A stretch of DNA of 40,612 bases from a virus: positions 1-40,612 of the IMG/VR virus record IMGVR_UViG_3300021139_000043, one strand, 5' to 3'. The notes under the pieces are model-generated. The model was not told the DNA's origin, did no database searches, and saw only the letters and a program-made list of their open reading frames with translations. Both the position numbers and the translations under genes were made by a program. Positions 1-6,314 of the stretch are shown here, one piece after another. Position 1 is the first letter of the stretch, and the number at the start of each line of letters is the position of its first letter.

Positions 1-49
1 CATATGGAAACCACCTCAAGAAATTTATTCGAAATTATTTGGGAGTTAA
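1..49 (+). CDS. 3' end of the DUF7694 gene (duplicate of 40257-40562)
   Basis: The first complete codon is at base 2 and the stop is at 47-49. These are the last 15 codons of the DUF7694-like protein encoded whole at 40257-40562, repeated here because the window ends overlap. It is not a separate gene. Confidence 0.85.
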   Translation, partial: IWKPPQEIYSKLFGS

Positions 50-99
50 AAAAATGAAAGGATTGCTATTCGTTGCTTGTTTATTGCTATGTAGTTGTG
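1..99. repeat. Left copy of the 99-bp terminal direct repeat
   Basis: Bases 1-99 are identical to the last 99 bases of the window (40514-40612). The repeat starts inside the last codons of the DUF7694 gene and stops inside the lipoprotein gene, so it respects no gene boundary. An exact overlap of this size is what a de Bruijn assembler leaves when it closes a circle with k=99. I therefore read it as evidence that the map is circular (unique length 40,513 bp), not as a biological terminal repeat. Confidence 0.9.
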
Positions 100-197
100 G
101 CTCAAAGACCTATAACACCGATGATGTTATAGGAGAAATCATAATTAACGATAGTTCACAAAAGGGCTGTCTTAACTATGAGGCTTGTGAAAATTAA
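54..197 (+). CDS. Small lipoprotein
   Basis: A 47-residue protein starting 4 bases after the stop of the DUF7694 gene, with GGGAG just upstream. The N-terminus has one lysine, a short hydrophobic stretch and a lipobox-like LLCSC, so signal peptidase II cleavage would leave a mature lipoprotein of about 33 residues ending in a Cys-containing acidic tail (KGCLNYEACEN). In phages such proteins serve as outer-membrane spanins (Rz1-like) or exclusion lipoproteins. It lacks the Pro-rich character of Rz1 and no Rz partner is nearby. Two exported proteins follow, so the three genes may act together in the envelope. The function is not recognised. Confidence 0.7.
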   Translation: MKGLLFVACLLLCSCGSKTYNTDDVIGEIIINDSSQKGCLNYEACEN

Positions 198-225
198 AAA
201 TAACATAAGGAGATAATAGTAGATA

Positions 226-639
226 ATGTTTAAACGTGTAAAAAGTGGATTATTAATAACTGGGATGTTATTAGGAGGGATTCAAGCCGCTCATGCGGGA
301 ATGGTTGCGCCAACTGCTCATAGTAGAGCTAATTGTGCGGGATTCAACGAATCGGTTACTTGGCATTTTGGGCACTCATATTATTGGAGAGTTGAAAGTC
401 ATCATATGATTGATGCTAACCACCCAAAGCCGGTACATATTTTAAATACTGGAACCAATTTAACTTGGAGAGCTGCAGCGTATCATGCTACTGAAGCATA
501 TAGCTCAAGAGGCGATAAATGGACGGTTACAGGATATCATTTTTACCACCCGCATGGTTTGCCTAATGAACGGGAAGCTTTAGACGTTATCACATTTGCT
601 GTTGATTGTGATATTTACGACGGTTGGTGGGATCATTAA
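226..639 (+). CDS. Exported His/Trp-rich protein
   Basis: A 137-residue protein. Residues 1-24 form a convincing Sec signal peptide: positive MFKRVK, hydrophobic core, then an AHA cleavage site. The mature part is rich in His, Trp and Tyr, with two Cys (residues about 37 and 128) that could form a periplasmic disulphide. AAGGAG lies 11 bases or so upstream of the start. The next exported protein begins 15 bases after the stop. I do not recognise the family. A secreted or periplasmic phage protein is usually a moron gene (exclusion, conversion) or an envelope or lysis factor; which one cannot be told from sequence. Confidence 0.75.
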   Translation: MFKRVKSGLLITGMLLGGIQAAHAGMVAPTAHSRANCAGFNESVTWHFGHSYYWRVESHHMIDANHPKPVHILNTGTNLTWRAAAYHATEAYSSRGDKWTVTGYHFYHPHGLPNEREALDVITFAVDCDIYDGWWDH

Positions 640-654
640 TAAGGAAAAAATAAA

Positions 655-1398
655 ATGAAAAAAAAACTGATAGCTGCTTTTATTGCTGGTGCTGCTGTTA
701 ATGTCATTGCCGCAGAAATTCCAGAAGCTAATTTACAATGGGCGCGTGAACATTTTGAAAAACAAGGTGTTCCAATTCCTGATGGTGGTATAACTGTTCG
801 TCCTTTATCGACCATGAAAGGTTACGCAGAAGGACAAGACGAAAGAAACAAAATAAAAAAACAAGTAGCTAAACTTGGTTATGCTGAGCAATACAACGAA
901 CGTGCTGAGTTTTTGCAAAACATAGATAACATAACTAAAGAAGCTTATAAAAATCAGACTGTAAGTTTTAACGCTGAATCAGACGATTTAAAGCACTCTA
1001 TAGACGAAATAAAAATGGCCTATACTTTTGTTCCGGTTTCTCAATCAGACACAGAAAAAGTATATGGATTCGCCCCCTATCTTACTTATATCAAGGGTCA
1101 AGGTTGGGTTGGTGTTATGGAATACTTTAAGAGCAAGTTTGCAAACTGTGCTTACAGCGAAAACAATGTAAAACTTAGTCATGGTGCTATTGTTATTGCG
1201 GAAGAAGACGCAAAAAATTTAGTTAATGGCAAAGTAACTATAGTTGAAGCTGTAGGAAATGAACAGTCAGGATTTGTTTATAACGTTGAATGGTTCGATC
1301 AGACTTTCTTTAGAAAGTTAGAATGCGCAAGTAAAACTTTTGACAAAGACGGATTAAACAAAACAATAGAGCTAGCAAAGTCTATTGATAAACTATAG
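655..1398 (+). CDS. Exported protein of unknown function
   Basis: A 247-residue protein with a Sec-type signal peptide (MKKK, hydrophobic segment, cleavage near VIAAE at about residue 20). The mature part begins with a charged, probably helical region (residues 30-110). A more beta-like part follows, with YLTYIKGQGWVGVMEYF and two Cys (about residues 162 and 224). AAGGA precedes the start. It follows the His/Trp-rich exported gene closely, and a strong terminator at 1414 closes the group. I recognise no family. At about 750 bp it is one of the largest genes in the early operon, an unusual investment in an exported protein for a 40-kb phage. Confidence 0.75.
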   Translation: MKKKLIAAFIAGAAVNVIAAEIPEANLQWAREHFEKQGVPIPDGGITVRPLSTMKGYAEGQDERNKIKKQVAKLGYAEQYNERAEFLQNIDNITKEAYKNQTVSFNAESDDLKHSIDEIKMAYTFVPVSQSDTEKVYGFAPYLTYIKGQGWVGVMEYFKSKFANCAYSENNVKLSHGAIVIAEEDAKNLVNGKVTIVEAVGNEQSGFVYNVEWFDQTFFRKLECASKTFDKDGLNKTIELAKSIDKL

Positions 1399-1413
1399 TG
1401 ATATTTATACAGT

Positions 1414-1442
1414 CGACACGTTATTTTGACGTGTCGATTTTT
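1414..1442 (+). terminator. Rho-independent terminator after the exported genes
   Basis: A perfect 7-bp stem CGACACG/CGTGTCG (1414-1420 and 1430-1436) with a 9-base loop, followed by ATTTTTT. It lies 15 bases after the stop of the 247-residue exported protein, so the lipoprotein and exported genes can form a unit partly separated from the small genes downstream. Confidence 0.8.
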
Positions 1443-1457
1443 AATGGGAAATTAAAC

Positions 1458-1574
1458 ATGTTTGATATATGGTCAATGCTGGTTTTGAATTTATCTGTAT
1501 TTATCGGCGGTGGTTTCTTTGGTTATGGCGTTCGATGTTATGTCGAAAACAAAAACAGAAATAAAATTAGGTAA
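1458..1574 (+). CDS. Tiny membrane protein (38 aa)
   Basis: The ATG at 1458 encodes MFDIWSMLVLNLSVFIGGGF followed by a short basic Cys-containing tail (NKNRNKIR). One hydrophobic segment spans about residues 5-25, then a positive C-terminus, giving an N-out/C-in single-pass inner-membrane prediction. It is the first gene after the terminator and is followed 6 bases later by another tiny membrane gene. Holin, antiholin or exclusion roles are possible, but nothing identifies one. Confidence 0.5.
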   Translation: MFDIWSMLVLNLSVFIGGGFFGYGVRCYVENKNRNKIR

Positions 1575-1580
1575 TCATAA

Positions 1581-1667
1581 TTGAATAACAATGTTGCAAT
1601 AATTTGTATTACTGTGATTGCAGTAGCTTGGATTGTGGTTATGGGAGTGTGTGCATATCATGCTTAG
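1581..1667 (+). CDS. Tiny membrane protein (28 aa, TTG start)
   Basis: A TTG start at 1581 gives a 28-residue peptide that is nearly all transmembrane (VAIICITVIAVAWIVVMGV). The reading overlaps the start of the next gene at 1660 by 8 bases, typical of translational coupling in this operon. The non-ATG start and small size make it uncertain, but the position and hydrophobicity support it. Confidence 0.4.
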   Translation: MNNNVAIICITVIAVAWIVVMGVCAYHA

Positions 1668-1845
1668 TGCTTTTTATCATTGGCTAGATGAATCTATACA
1701 AGACAGCAAAAAACGATTAGTTAAACTGTCACAAAAAGATCATGATACAACATATCCAACCATGTACACCGAGGGATATATTAAAGCATTGCAAGACGTA
1801 AGAAAATTTTTTGAACCGGAGATTGATGACTATGAGCAATTTTAA
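1660..1845 (+). CDS. Hypothetical protein, 61 aa
   Basis: I prefer the ATG at 1660, which overlaps the end of the upstream tiny gene, over the upstream in-frame ATG at 1633. The product is MLSAFYHWLD...EQF: hydrophilic, amphipathic-helical, with a TEGYIKALQDVRKFFE helix near the C-terminus. This resembles many small phage proteins of about 60 residues with unknown roles. It overlaps the next gene by about 14 bases. Confidence 0.55.
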   Translation: MLSAFYHWLDESIQDSKKRLVKLSQKDHDTTYPTMYTEGYIKALQDVRKFFEPEIDDYEQF

Positions 1846-2047
1846 AATCGGTGATAATATTTTTACGATTAGTATTTGTGAATACGGTTTTATATTTCCA
1901 GAAGATATTTATATTCGTACAAAAACCATAGTTAGTGATTCTGAAATTTCACGCTTTGAAGGACACGGCGTATATTCTACTCGTAGACAAGCATTGGAAG
2001 CTTTGTCACAGAGACTTAAACAGTTAATTGATGAAGATGAAAGCTGA
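1832..2047 (+). CDS. Hypothetical protein, 71 aa
   Basis: Start taken at ATG 1832, placed 10 bases from GGAG (1818-1821); an ATG at 1826 is the alternative. The N-terminus FKIGDNIFTISICEYGF looks like a small beta-barrel or KOW-like fold, followed by a helix (TRRQALEALSQRLKQLIDEDES). A similar 'KIGDKL' opening recurs in the gene at 2950. It overlaps the following gene at 2028. The family is unknown. Confidence 0.6.
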   Translation: MSNFKIGDNIFTISICEYGFIFPEDIYIRTKTIVSDSEISRFEGHGVYSTRRQALEALSQRLKQLIDEDES

Positions 2048-2633
2048 TAGATATTTAATTAAAACACCAAGAGTAAAAGAAAGTTTTTTAACAAAATATG
2101 TATTTGAACCAGAAGATAACATATTAGATTACACTCCCTATAACTTAACTTACGTCCCTTATTGCGGTGGAACAGCACCACAAAAAAAAGCAATCGAAAC
2201 AATCGCCCGATATTTTCAGCGTGAGTTTAAATATGATTTTGTTCAATATACTAGACTTACCGAAAAGTTTAATGAAGACGCAATAACAAAGCCTTTTTTG
2301 TTCACAAAACCCGATTATGATAATTATATGATTTGTACCGGCGCATGTGTTTTTAGATACCGAACTCACTTTATTGACTTGCCGCCACATTGGGCTTTAC
2401 AGTGGATCTGGCTTCATCCTTACGAAAGAAACAAAGGCATTTTAACTAGTGTTTGGGAATATTTCGAAAAAACGTTTGGTGAATTTATTGTAGAAACTCC
2501 TATAAGTAAAGCAATGCAATCATTTTTAGAAACCTATGATCCGAATAAAAGACATTCGTATCAAGTGCATCTACTACCAGAAGAAGACAAACAGCCTATA
2601 ATTATTTTGGATAAATCAAATGAAAGAATATGA
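2028..2633 (+). CDS. GNAT-like acetyltransferase-related protein
   Basis: A protein of 201 residues (198 if the ATG at 2037 is used). The segment at residues 120-165 (WALQWIWLHPYERNKGIL... then a helix, then a beta strand and ETPISKAMQSF) follows the strand-loop-helix-strand order of GNAT motif A/B, with RNKGI in the acetyl-CoA pyrophosphate-loop position. The usual second glycine of Q/RxxGxG/A is absent, so catalysis is uncertain. It overlaps both neighbours by a few bases. If active it would acetylate a small molecule or a host protein; the substrate is unknown. Confidence 0.5.
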   Translation: MMKMKADRYLIKTPRVKESFLTKYVFEPEDNILDYTPYNLTYVPYCGGTAPQKKAIETIARYFQREFKYDFVQYTRLTEKFNEDAITKPFLFTKPDYDNYMICTGACVFRYRTHFIDLPPHWALQWIWLHPYERNKGILTSVWEYFEKTFGEFIVETPISKAMQSFLETYDPNKRHSYQVHLLPEEDKQPIIILDKSNERI

Positions 2634-2784
2634 AGTTTATTATAATCAAAAACCACAACTGTATACTTTGACAGATGCTATTAATTCGATGATTGCGATT
2701 GAAAAAATGATGCAATCTTTGTGCCAAGACATTAAAGAAATAAAAGAAAATTTGGTACCCTCACAAATAAAGGAACCAAAATGA
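2620..2784 (+). CDS. Hypothetical protein, 54 aa
   Basis: The ATG at 2620 lies inside the end of the GNAT-like gene and the stop overlaps the next ATG (ATGA at 2781-2784). The product (MKEYEVYYNQKP...KEPK) has a beta-like N-terminus and an amphipathic helix with heptad-like hydrophobics (INSMIAIEKMMQSLCQDIKE), suggesting a small coiled-coil partner. Position and overlaps on both sides support real translation. Confidence 0.5.
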   Translation: MKEYEVYYNQKPQLYTLTDAINSMIAIEKMMQSLCQDIKEIKENLVPSQIKEPK

Positions 2785-2981
2785 CTAAAAAGATATTAAC
2801 TCCAGAAGAACAATTGATGTATAGAAAAAACTTTATTGGCAATGACGGAAAACTTTATTTGGTTTATTGCTTTCAATGTGACTCTGAAAACTACGCTAGC
2901 TCTGTTGCTTCTGGTGTTTGTGTCTGGTGTGGATGGGGAGAAAAAAAGGATGCCAAAGAACAAGTTCAAGATAGGGGATAA
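2781..2981 (+). CDS. Small zinc-ribbon-like protein
   Basis: A 66-residue protein with CFQC (about residues 30-33) and CVWC (about 47-50) separated by 13 residues, the arrangement of a treble-clef or zinc-ribbon knuckle. AAGGAACC precedes the ATG and the coding region overlaps the next gene at 2950. Small zinc-binding proteins recur in this operon (see 39902 and 40117). Likely a protein- or nucleic-acid-binding early protein; the target is unknown. Confidence 0.6.
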   Translation: MTKKILTPEEQLMYRKNFIGNDGKLYLVYCFQCDSENYASSVASGVCVWCGWGEKKDAKEQVQDRG

Positions 2982-3159
2982 ACTAAGTTACGTGCATTTA
3001 AACGGCGATACTTCACCATGTGAAGTTATAGCAACAGATGGAAAAGGGTACATTTGGGTTAAATGGGAAAAAGACGGATTTATTAACTGGTGGCCCGATG
3101 AAAAAAGATTTTTTAAAAAAGCGAAAAATAAGCCCCAGTCTGATGAAACGGGGGCTTAA
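2950..3159 (+). CDS. Hypothetical small beta-barrel-like protein, 69 aa
   Basis: The start at ATG 2950 (after AAAAGG) is preferred to the long upstream extension, which only shadows the zinc-ribbon gene in another frame. The sequence KFKIGDKLSYVHLNGDTSPC followed by EVIATDGKGYIWVKWEKDG looks like a Tudor/SH3-like small barrel. The leftward protein at 3204-3380 has a comparable pattern (VGQEVWIMYKKKPEKWRVVE). The last codons overlap a terminator-like hairpin. Confidence 0.6.
   Translation: MPKNKFKIGDKLSYVHLNGDTSPCEVIATDGKGYIWVKWEKDGFINWWPDEKRFFKKAKNKPQSDETGA
3122..3157 (-). terminator. Terminator hairpin between convergent genes
   Basis: A perfect 7-bp stem AAGCCCC/GGGGCTT (3130-3136 and 3151-3157). 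Read on the minus strand it is followed by TTATTTTTC, a reasonable U-tract. It therefore stops leftward transcription coming from 3613-3204, and the stem could also slow the rightward operon. It overlaps the last codons of the 69-aa gene. Confidence 0.6.
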
Positions 3160-3178
3160 CGTTATAAGGAGATAACGT
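3159..3178 (+). promoter_or_regulatory. Hairpin presenting AAGGAG in a hexaloop
   Basis: ACGTTAT / ATAACGT (3159-3165 and 3172-3178) form a perfect 7-bp stem with loop AAGGAG. A GGA in a six-base hairpin loop is the preferred CsrA target, and this phage encodes a CsrA. The loop is also a Shine-Dalgarno sequence, followed at 3180 by ATG CGA GTG TAA, a three-codon reading with no gene behind it. The structure is seen directly; CsrA binding is inference. Confidence 0.45.
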
Positions 3179-3203
3179 AATGCGAGTGTAAAATTATATT
3201 ACA

Positions 3204-3380
3204 TTACTTGCAAGATTCCTTTGTACGAAAGCATTTATCAAAAGTTGTTAAAGTAAAATCGTTGTTTTTTCTAAGCTTGATAAATTTATTTCCCATCCAA
3301 TTATAATCAGGCTCAACAACACGCCATTTTTCAGGTTTTTTCTTGTACATTATCCAAACTTCTTGGCCTACACTAAGCAT
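3204..3380 (-). CDS. Hypothetical small barrel-like protein, 58 aa
   Basis: A leftward gene with its start at 3380 and AAAGGTG upstream on the minus strand. The product MLSVGQEVWIMYKKKPEKWR... is basic, beta-rich and ends with two Cys (DKCFRTKESCK). It follows the 73-aa leftward gene by 11 bases, so both are probably read from the promoter at 3645-3673. Its N-terminal pattern is reminiscent of the rightward protein at 2950. Function unknown. Confidence 0.55.
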   Translation of the reverse strand: MLSVGQEVWIMYKKKPEKWRVVEPDYNWMGNKFIKLRKNNDFTLTTFDKCFRTKESCK

Positions 3381-3391
3381 TTAACACCTTT

Positions 3392-3613
3392 CTATTGTTC
3401 CCATTCTGGTAAAAAATCACATTTAGTACAAAATTTTAGTAAACATGAATCTTGATCAAACGCATGATCGCATGAGTTTTTAGGATCTAAATTATAAATA
3501 TCATTAAAAATATTTTGCGTAATTAATTCTATAGCTGATGACTCCAAATTATAACTAACAAGATTACTTTTAATAACTGATTTTATTTTAGTATTCAGTT
3601 CATCCCGTGTCAT
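3392..3613 (-). CDS. Hypothetical protein with a Cys/His cluster, 73 aa
   Basis: A leftward gene with AGGGAGATAAT before its ATG. The first 45 residues look helical (MTRDELNTKIKSVIKSNLVS...). The C-terminus holds SCDHAFDQDSC followed by FCTKCD, a CxH...C...CxxC cluster like a small zinc knuckle. The layout, a helical N-terminus ending in a Cys knuckle, parallels the FTKEEL-type genes at 7380-7801. It is the first gene of the leftward unit opposite the recombination operon. Function unknown. Confidence 0.6.
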   Translation of the reverse strand: MTRDELNTKIKSVIKSNLVSYNLESSAIELITQNIFNDIYNLDPKNSCDHAFDQDSCLLKFCTKCDFLPEWEQ

Positions 3614-3644
3614 TTTTTATTATCTCCCTGTTTGTTATTTAATT

Positions 3645-3689
3645 ATTATATGCAAAACTGTTTACAGAGTAAAGATGTTTGCATATAAT
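3645..3689. promoter_or_regulatory. Back-to-back sigma70 promoters with a 12-bp inverted repeat
   Basis: Rightward promoter: TTTACA (3661-3666), 17-base spacer, TATAAT (3684-3689), feeding the exonuclease/RecT operon. Leftward promoter on the minus strand: TTTACT (3673-3668), 17-base spacer, TATAAT (3650-3645), feeding the two small leftward genes. The -35 boxes are separated by one base, so two polymerases cannot bind at once. The -10 regions lie in a perfect 12-bp inverted repeat, ATTATATGCAAA and TTTGCATATAAT, which may also be an operator. Confidence 0.8.
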
Positions 3690-3719
3690 ATGATTGAGTA
3701 AAACAAAGGAGATTACACA

Positions 3720-4613
3720 ATGACACAGTTTTTAAATGGGGTACATGCTATCAGTAGCGAAGCTTATCATGCTAGTGATGCTATATCGCGCAGTAACTTA
3801 ATGGATTTTAGGAGAACACCATATCATTATTGGTACAATAAGTTAAGCGGATTAGCAGAAACAAAAGAACCTACACCAGCAATGATTTTAGGTGAATTGG
3901 TTCATACCGCAATATTAGAACCACAAGAACTATCAAACAGATTTTGGATTTATCCCGAACTTGATAAATTGCCAGAAGTTGGATTATTAAAAGATTTGGG
4001 GCGAGCGGAATATGATAGACAAAAAGCAGAGCGCGAAAAACAATCTTACATAAATAAAGAAGCTCTTGCGGCATTCGAACGCAATTCAGCAGGTAAAACT
4101 ATCATTAAAAGTGAAGATTTAAAAATCGCTAGTCTTATGGCTGAATCAGTTAGCAATCATGAAATAGCACAATCTATTTTGAAAGATTCTAAAATAGAAC
4201 AATCTATTTTTTTTACTCATGAACAAACAGGTATTCAATGTAAAGCACGACCAGACATTTGGAAAGGTCATATAGTTGGCGATTTAAAAACAACCGATGA
4301 CGCAAGTTATAGAGGTTTTCAACGTTCAGCAATTGATTACGGCTATTTTATTCAAGCTGGCATGATGGATTGTGCTTTAAAATCTTTAGGTTTAGAAATG
4401 AATGCTTTTGTGATAATTGCTGTTGAAAAAAAACGGCCTAACATGGTTGCAATATACACGTTAGATATACAAGCCATAGATTACGGAATTATGCTTTTTA
4501 ATAAATTAATGTGGGGTGTTGCTGAATGTATGGAAAAAAACGAATGGCCAGGATATGAAACAAAGTTTTTAAATGTACCGGCGTGGGCTTTGAACGATCA
4601 ACAGGAGATATAA
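3720..4613 (+). CDS. RecE/exonuclease VIII-like PD-(D/E)XK nuclease
   Basis: A 297-residue protein matching the phage PDDEXK exonuclease family (DUF3799, RecE C-terminal-like). Visible motifs in order: GELVHTAIL with His62, Glu160 in KIEQSIFF, KARPDI with Asp179, the catalytic VGDLKTT (Asp188, Lys190), and QAGMMD with Gln212. It should resect double-stranded DNA 5' to 3', leaving 3' overhangs for the annealase encoded 4 bases downstream. AAGGAG lies 8-9 bases before the start. The pair makes this phage independent of host RecBCD/RecA for end joining and probably for circularising or concatemerising its genome. Confidence 0.9.
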   Translation: MTQFLNGVHAISSEAYHASDAISRSNLMDFRRTPYHYWYNKLSGLAETKEPTPAMILGELVHTAILEPQELSNRFWIYPELDKLPEVGLLKDLGRAEYDRQKAEREKQSYINKEALAAFERNSAGKTIIKSEDLKIASLMAESVSNHEIAQSILKDSKIEQSIFFTHEQTGIQCKARPDIWKGHIVGDLKTTDDASYRGFQRSAIDYGYFIQAGMMDCALKSLGLEMNAFVIIAVEKKRPNMVAIYTLDIQAIDYGIMLFNKLMWGVAECMEKNEWPGYETKFLNVPAWALNDQQEI

Positions 4614-4616
4614 AAA

Positions 4617-5537
4617 ATGTCAAACGAATTAACAACAAATGTTAATCAACAAAACTTAGTTAAAGTAACCGATGACAACAGCTTGTTTTCATCTAAAAAC
4701 TTTAAACATTATCACGAAATGGCCCAGCATTTAGCAAAATCCACCATGATACCTAAAGGTTATAGTGGTAAACCAATGGATATACTTATAGCCATGGAGA
4801 TGGGGGCGCAATTAGGCATACCAACAATTCAAGCTATTCAAGATATAGCAGTTATTAACGGTAAACCTTGCATGTATGGTGATGGTCTTTTGGCTGTTGT
4901 TCAGGGACACCCACATTATGAATATATAACCGAAACACCAATATTAGAAAGTAATAAAATCATAGGGTATCAATGCGTAGTTAAACGAAAAGGACATCCC
5001 GAGCATATTAGTGTATTTACCGCAGAACAAGCCAAAAAAGCCGGTTTATGGGGCAAACAAGGGCCTTGGTCTCAATATCCCGAAAGAATGCTACAAATGC
5101 GTGCTAGAGGTTATGCGTTGCGTGATACTTTTGCCGATGCTTTGCGAGGCATTAAACCAGCAGAAGAAGCTAGGGATTATATTGACGTTACGCCAGCAGC
5201 CAAAAAACCAGCTAAAGATTTTATTAATGACTTAGTTAAAAAGCCTATTAACGAACCAGTAAAAGTAATTGCCGACGTTGCGGAAATTGCGGATGTAGAA
5301 CAGCCAAGAAACAGACTTGATTTGATGGCTTATGTTGAAGAATTATTAATCTCTGTTGAATTTCCTCAAGAAAGATTAGTAAAAGCTCTAAAGCATTATA
5401 ATGTTTCTGATTTAGAAAATCTTACAAAAGACCAGTTGTTCGATTTTTCCTTAATACTTCAACGTGAATTATTAAAAAAATCTGAAGAGTTTTCAGCTCA
5501 AGAAATAGATCCAGAAACCGGGGAGGTTATCCAATGA
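4617..5537 (+). CDS. recT: RecT-family single-strand annealing protein
   Basis: A 306-residue RecT homologue. Characteristic blocks: IAMEMGAQLGIPTIQAIQDI, AVINGKPCMYGDGLLAVVQ, and the C-terminal core PWSQYPERMLQMRARGYALR followed by DTFADALRGI. It anneals complementary single strands made by the upstream exonuclease. The last roughly 110 residues (after RDYIDVT) are a more variable, Pro/Lys-rich then helical extension ending ETGEVIQ. The start is 4 bases after the exonuclease stop, with GGAGATA at the expected distance. A 19-codon reading starts inside the stop (5534-5593) but looks incidental. Confidence 0.93.
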   Translation: MSNELTTNVNQQNLVKVTDDNSLFSSKNFKHYHEMAQHLAKSTMIPKGYSGKPMDILIAMEMGAQLGIPTIQAIQDIAVINGKPCMYGDGLLAVVQGHPHYEYITETPILESNKIIGYQCVVKRKGHPEHISVFTAEQAKKAGLWGKQGPWSQYPERMLQMRARGYALRDTFADALRGIKPAEEARDYIDVTPAAKKPAKDFINDLVKKPINEPVKVIADVAEIADVEQPRNRLDLMAYVEELLISVEFPQERLVKALKHYNVSDLENLTKDQLFDFSLILQRELLKKSEEFSAQEIDPETGEVIQ

Positions 5538-5630
5538 TAACCAATCAAAATCAAGTGCTATTTACAAATGATTCGATTAATCAAAGCAGTTAAATTTTTT
5601 ATCTTAAATAACAAAATAGGAGTACCAGAA

Positions 5631-5903
5631 GTGAGTTTAATTGATGATGCTAAGGAATTGGTAGAGTTTGATAGACGCGCAGATTATGGCGATGTTAACG
5701 AATCATTTACCCGTATAGCTGGAATGTGGGCAGCTTATCTTGGAATAGATATCAAACCACTTGATGTTGCACAAATGATGATTTTATTAAAAGTCTCAAG
5801 GTCAAAAACATCCCCTTTTAAGATTGATAATCTACAGGATATTGTGGGTTATACATTATGTTATGAACAACTAATGGGAAAAGTTCCAGAAACTGAAAAA
5901 TAA
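5631..5903 (+). CDS. DUF6378-like phage protein
   Basis: A 90-residue protein from GTG 5631. TAGGAG ends 8-9 bases upstream, which decides against the longer in-frame ATG at 5568. The core FDRRADYGDVNESFTRIAGM, LDVAQMMILLKVSRSKTS and NLQDIVGYTLCYEQLM matches the DUF6378 domain found in many phages, an all-helical D/R-rich domain usually near recombination or nucleotide-metabolism genes. The role is unknown. It closes the exonuclease-RecT unit; a terminator-like hairpin follows 11 bases after the stop. Confidence 0.75.
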   Translation: MSLIDDAKELVEFDRRADYGDVNESFTRIAGMWAAYLGIDIKPLDVAQMMILLKVSRSKTSPFKIDNLQDIVGYTLCYEQLMGKVPETEK

Positions 5904-5913
5904 TGATTAAGTT

Positions 5914-5942
5914 CCCCCGCTAAAAACGAGCGAAAGCGGGGG
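5914..5942 (+). terminator. Terminator-like hairpin after the recombination genes
   Basis: A perfect 8-bp GC-rich stem CCCCCGCT/AGCGGGGG (5914-5921, 5935-5942) with a 13-base loop, standing out in AT-rich sequence. The trailing bases are TTCTATGG, a poor U-tract, so termination may be partial or Rho-assisted, or the hairpin may protect the mRNA 3' end. Confidence 0.6.
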
Positions 5943-6008
5943 TTCTATGGAGATTTACTATTTGATTGTAGTTTATCTTTTGTAGTTATACCAACGAGAT
6001 TTAAACAA

Positions 6009-6314
6009 ATGGATATAGATATTAAAGATGGGTCACAAGATGAATTGGCAGCATTTCTAATTTTAATTAAGAACACATTAACATTTAAAATTTTTGAAAT
6101 GTCACAAGAAAGCCAAAGAGGTTTAATTGATGTTGCATTAGACATGCTTGTAACAATGAATTTAAACGTGTTGCATGACATTATTGAAGCTATAAAAGCC
6201 GCTAAAAATGATACAAATTCTAATGCTTTAAGGGCTTACGATGACGCAATTAAATCAATGTTTCATAATTTATCTGGTGACTTACCAAGAAGTATATTTG
6301 CAGAGAAACACTAA
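6009..6314 (+). CDS. Hypothetical all-helical protein, 101 aa
   Basis: Acidic and predicted entirely helical (DELAAFLILIKNTLTFKIFE, QRGLIDVALDMLVTMNLNVL, HDIIEAIKAAKND). No family recognised. The stop (TAA 6312-6314) is immediately followed by the ATG of the next gene at 6315. Such helical early proteins are often inhibitors or adaptors, but nothing here identifies a target. Confidence 0.6.
   Translation: MDIDIKDGSQDELAAFLILIKNTLTFKIFEMSQESQRGLIDVALDMLVTMNLNVLHDIIEAIKAAKNDTNSNALRAYDDAIKSMFHNLSGDLPRSIFAEKH

Noticed and set aside
2145-2390. Leftward 81-codon ORF inside the GNAT-like gene
   Set aside because: It runs antisense through a gene supported by overlaps with its neighbours, and its product is Cys/Phe/Ile-rich without protein-like pattern.
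5534-5593. 19-codon reading overlapping the recT stop
   Set aside because: No recognisable sequence and no ribosome-binding site of its own beyond the recT end; the real downstream start is GTG 5631.
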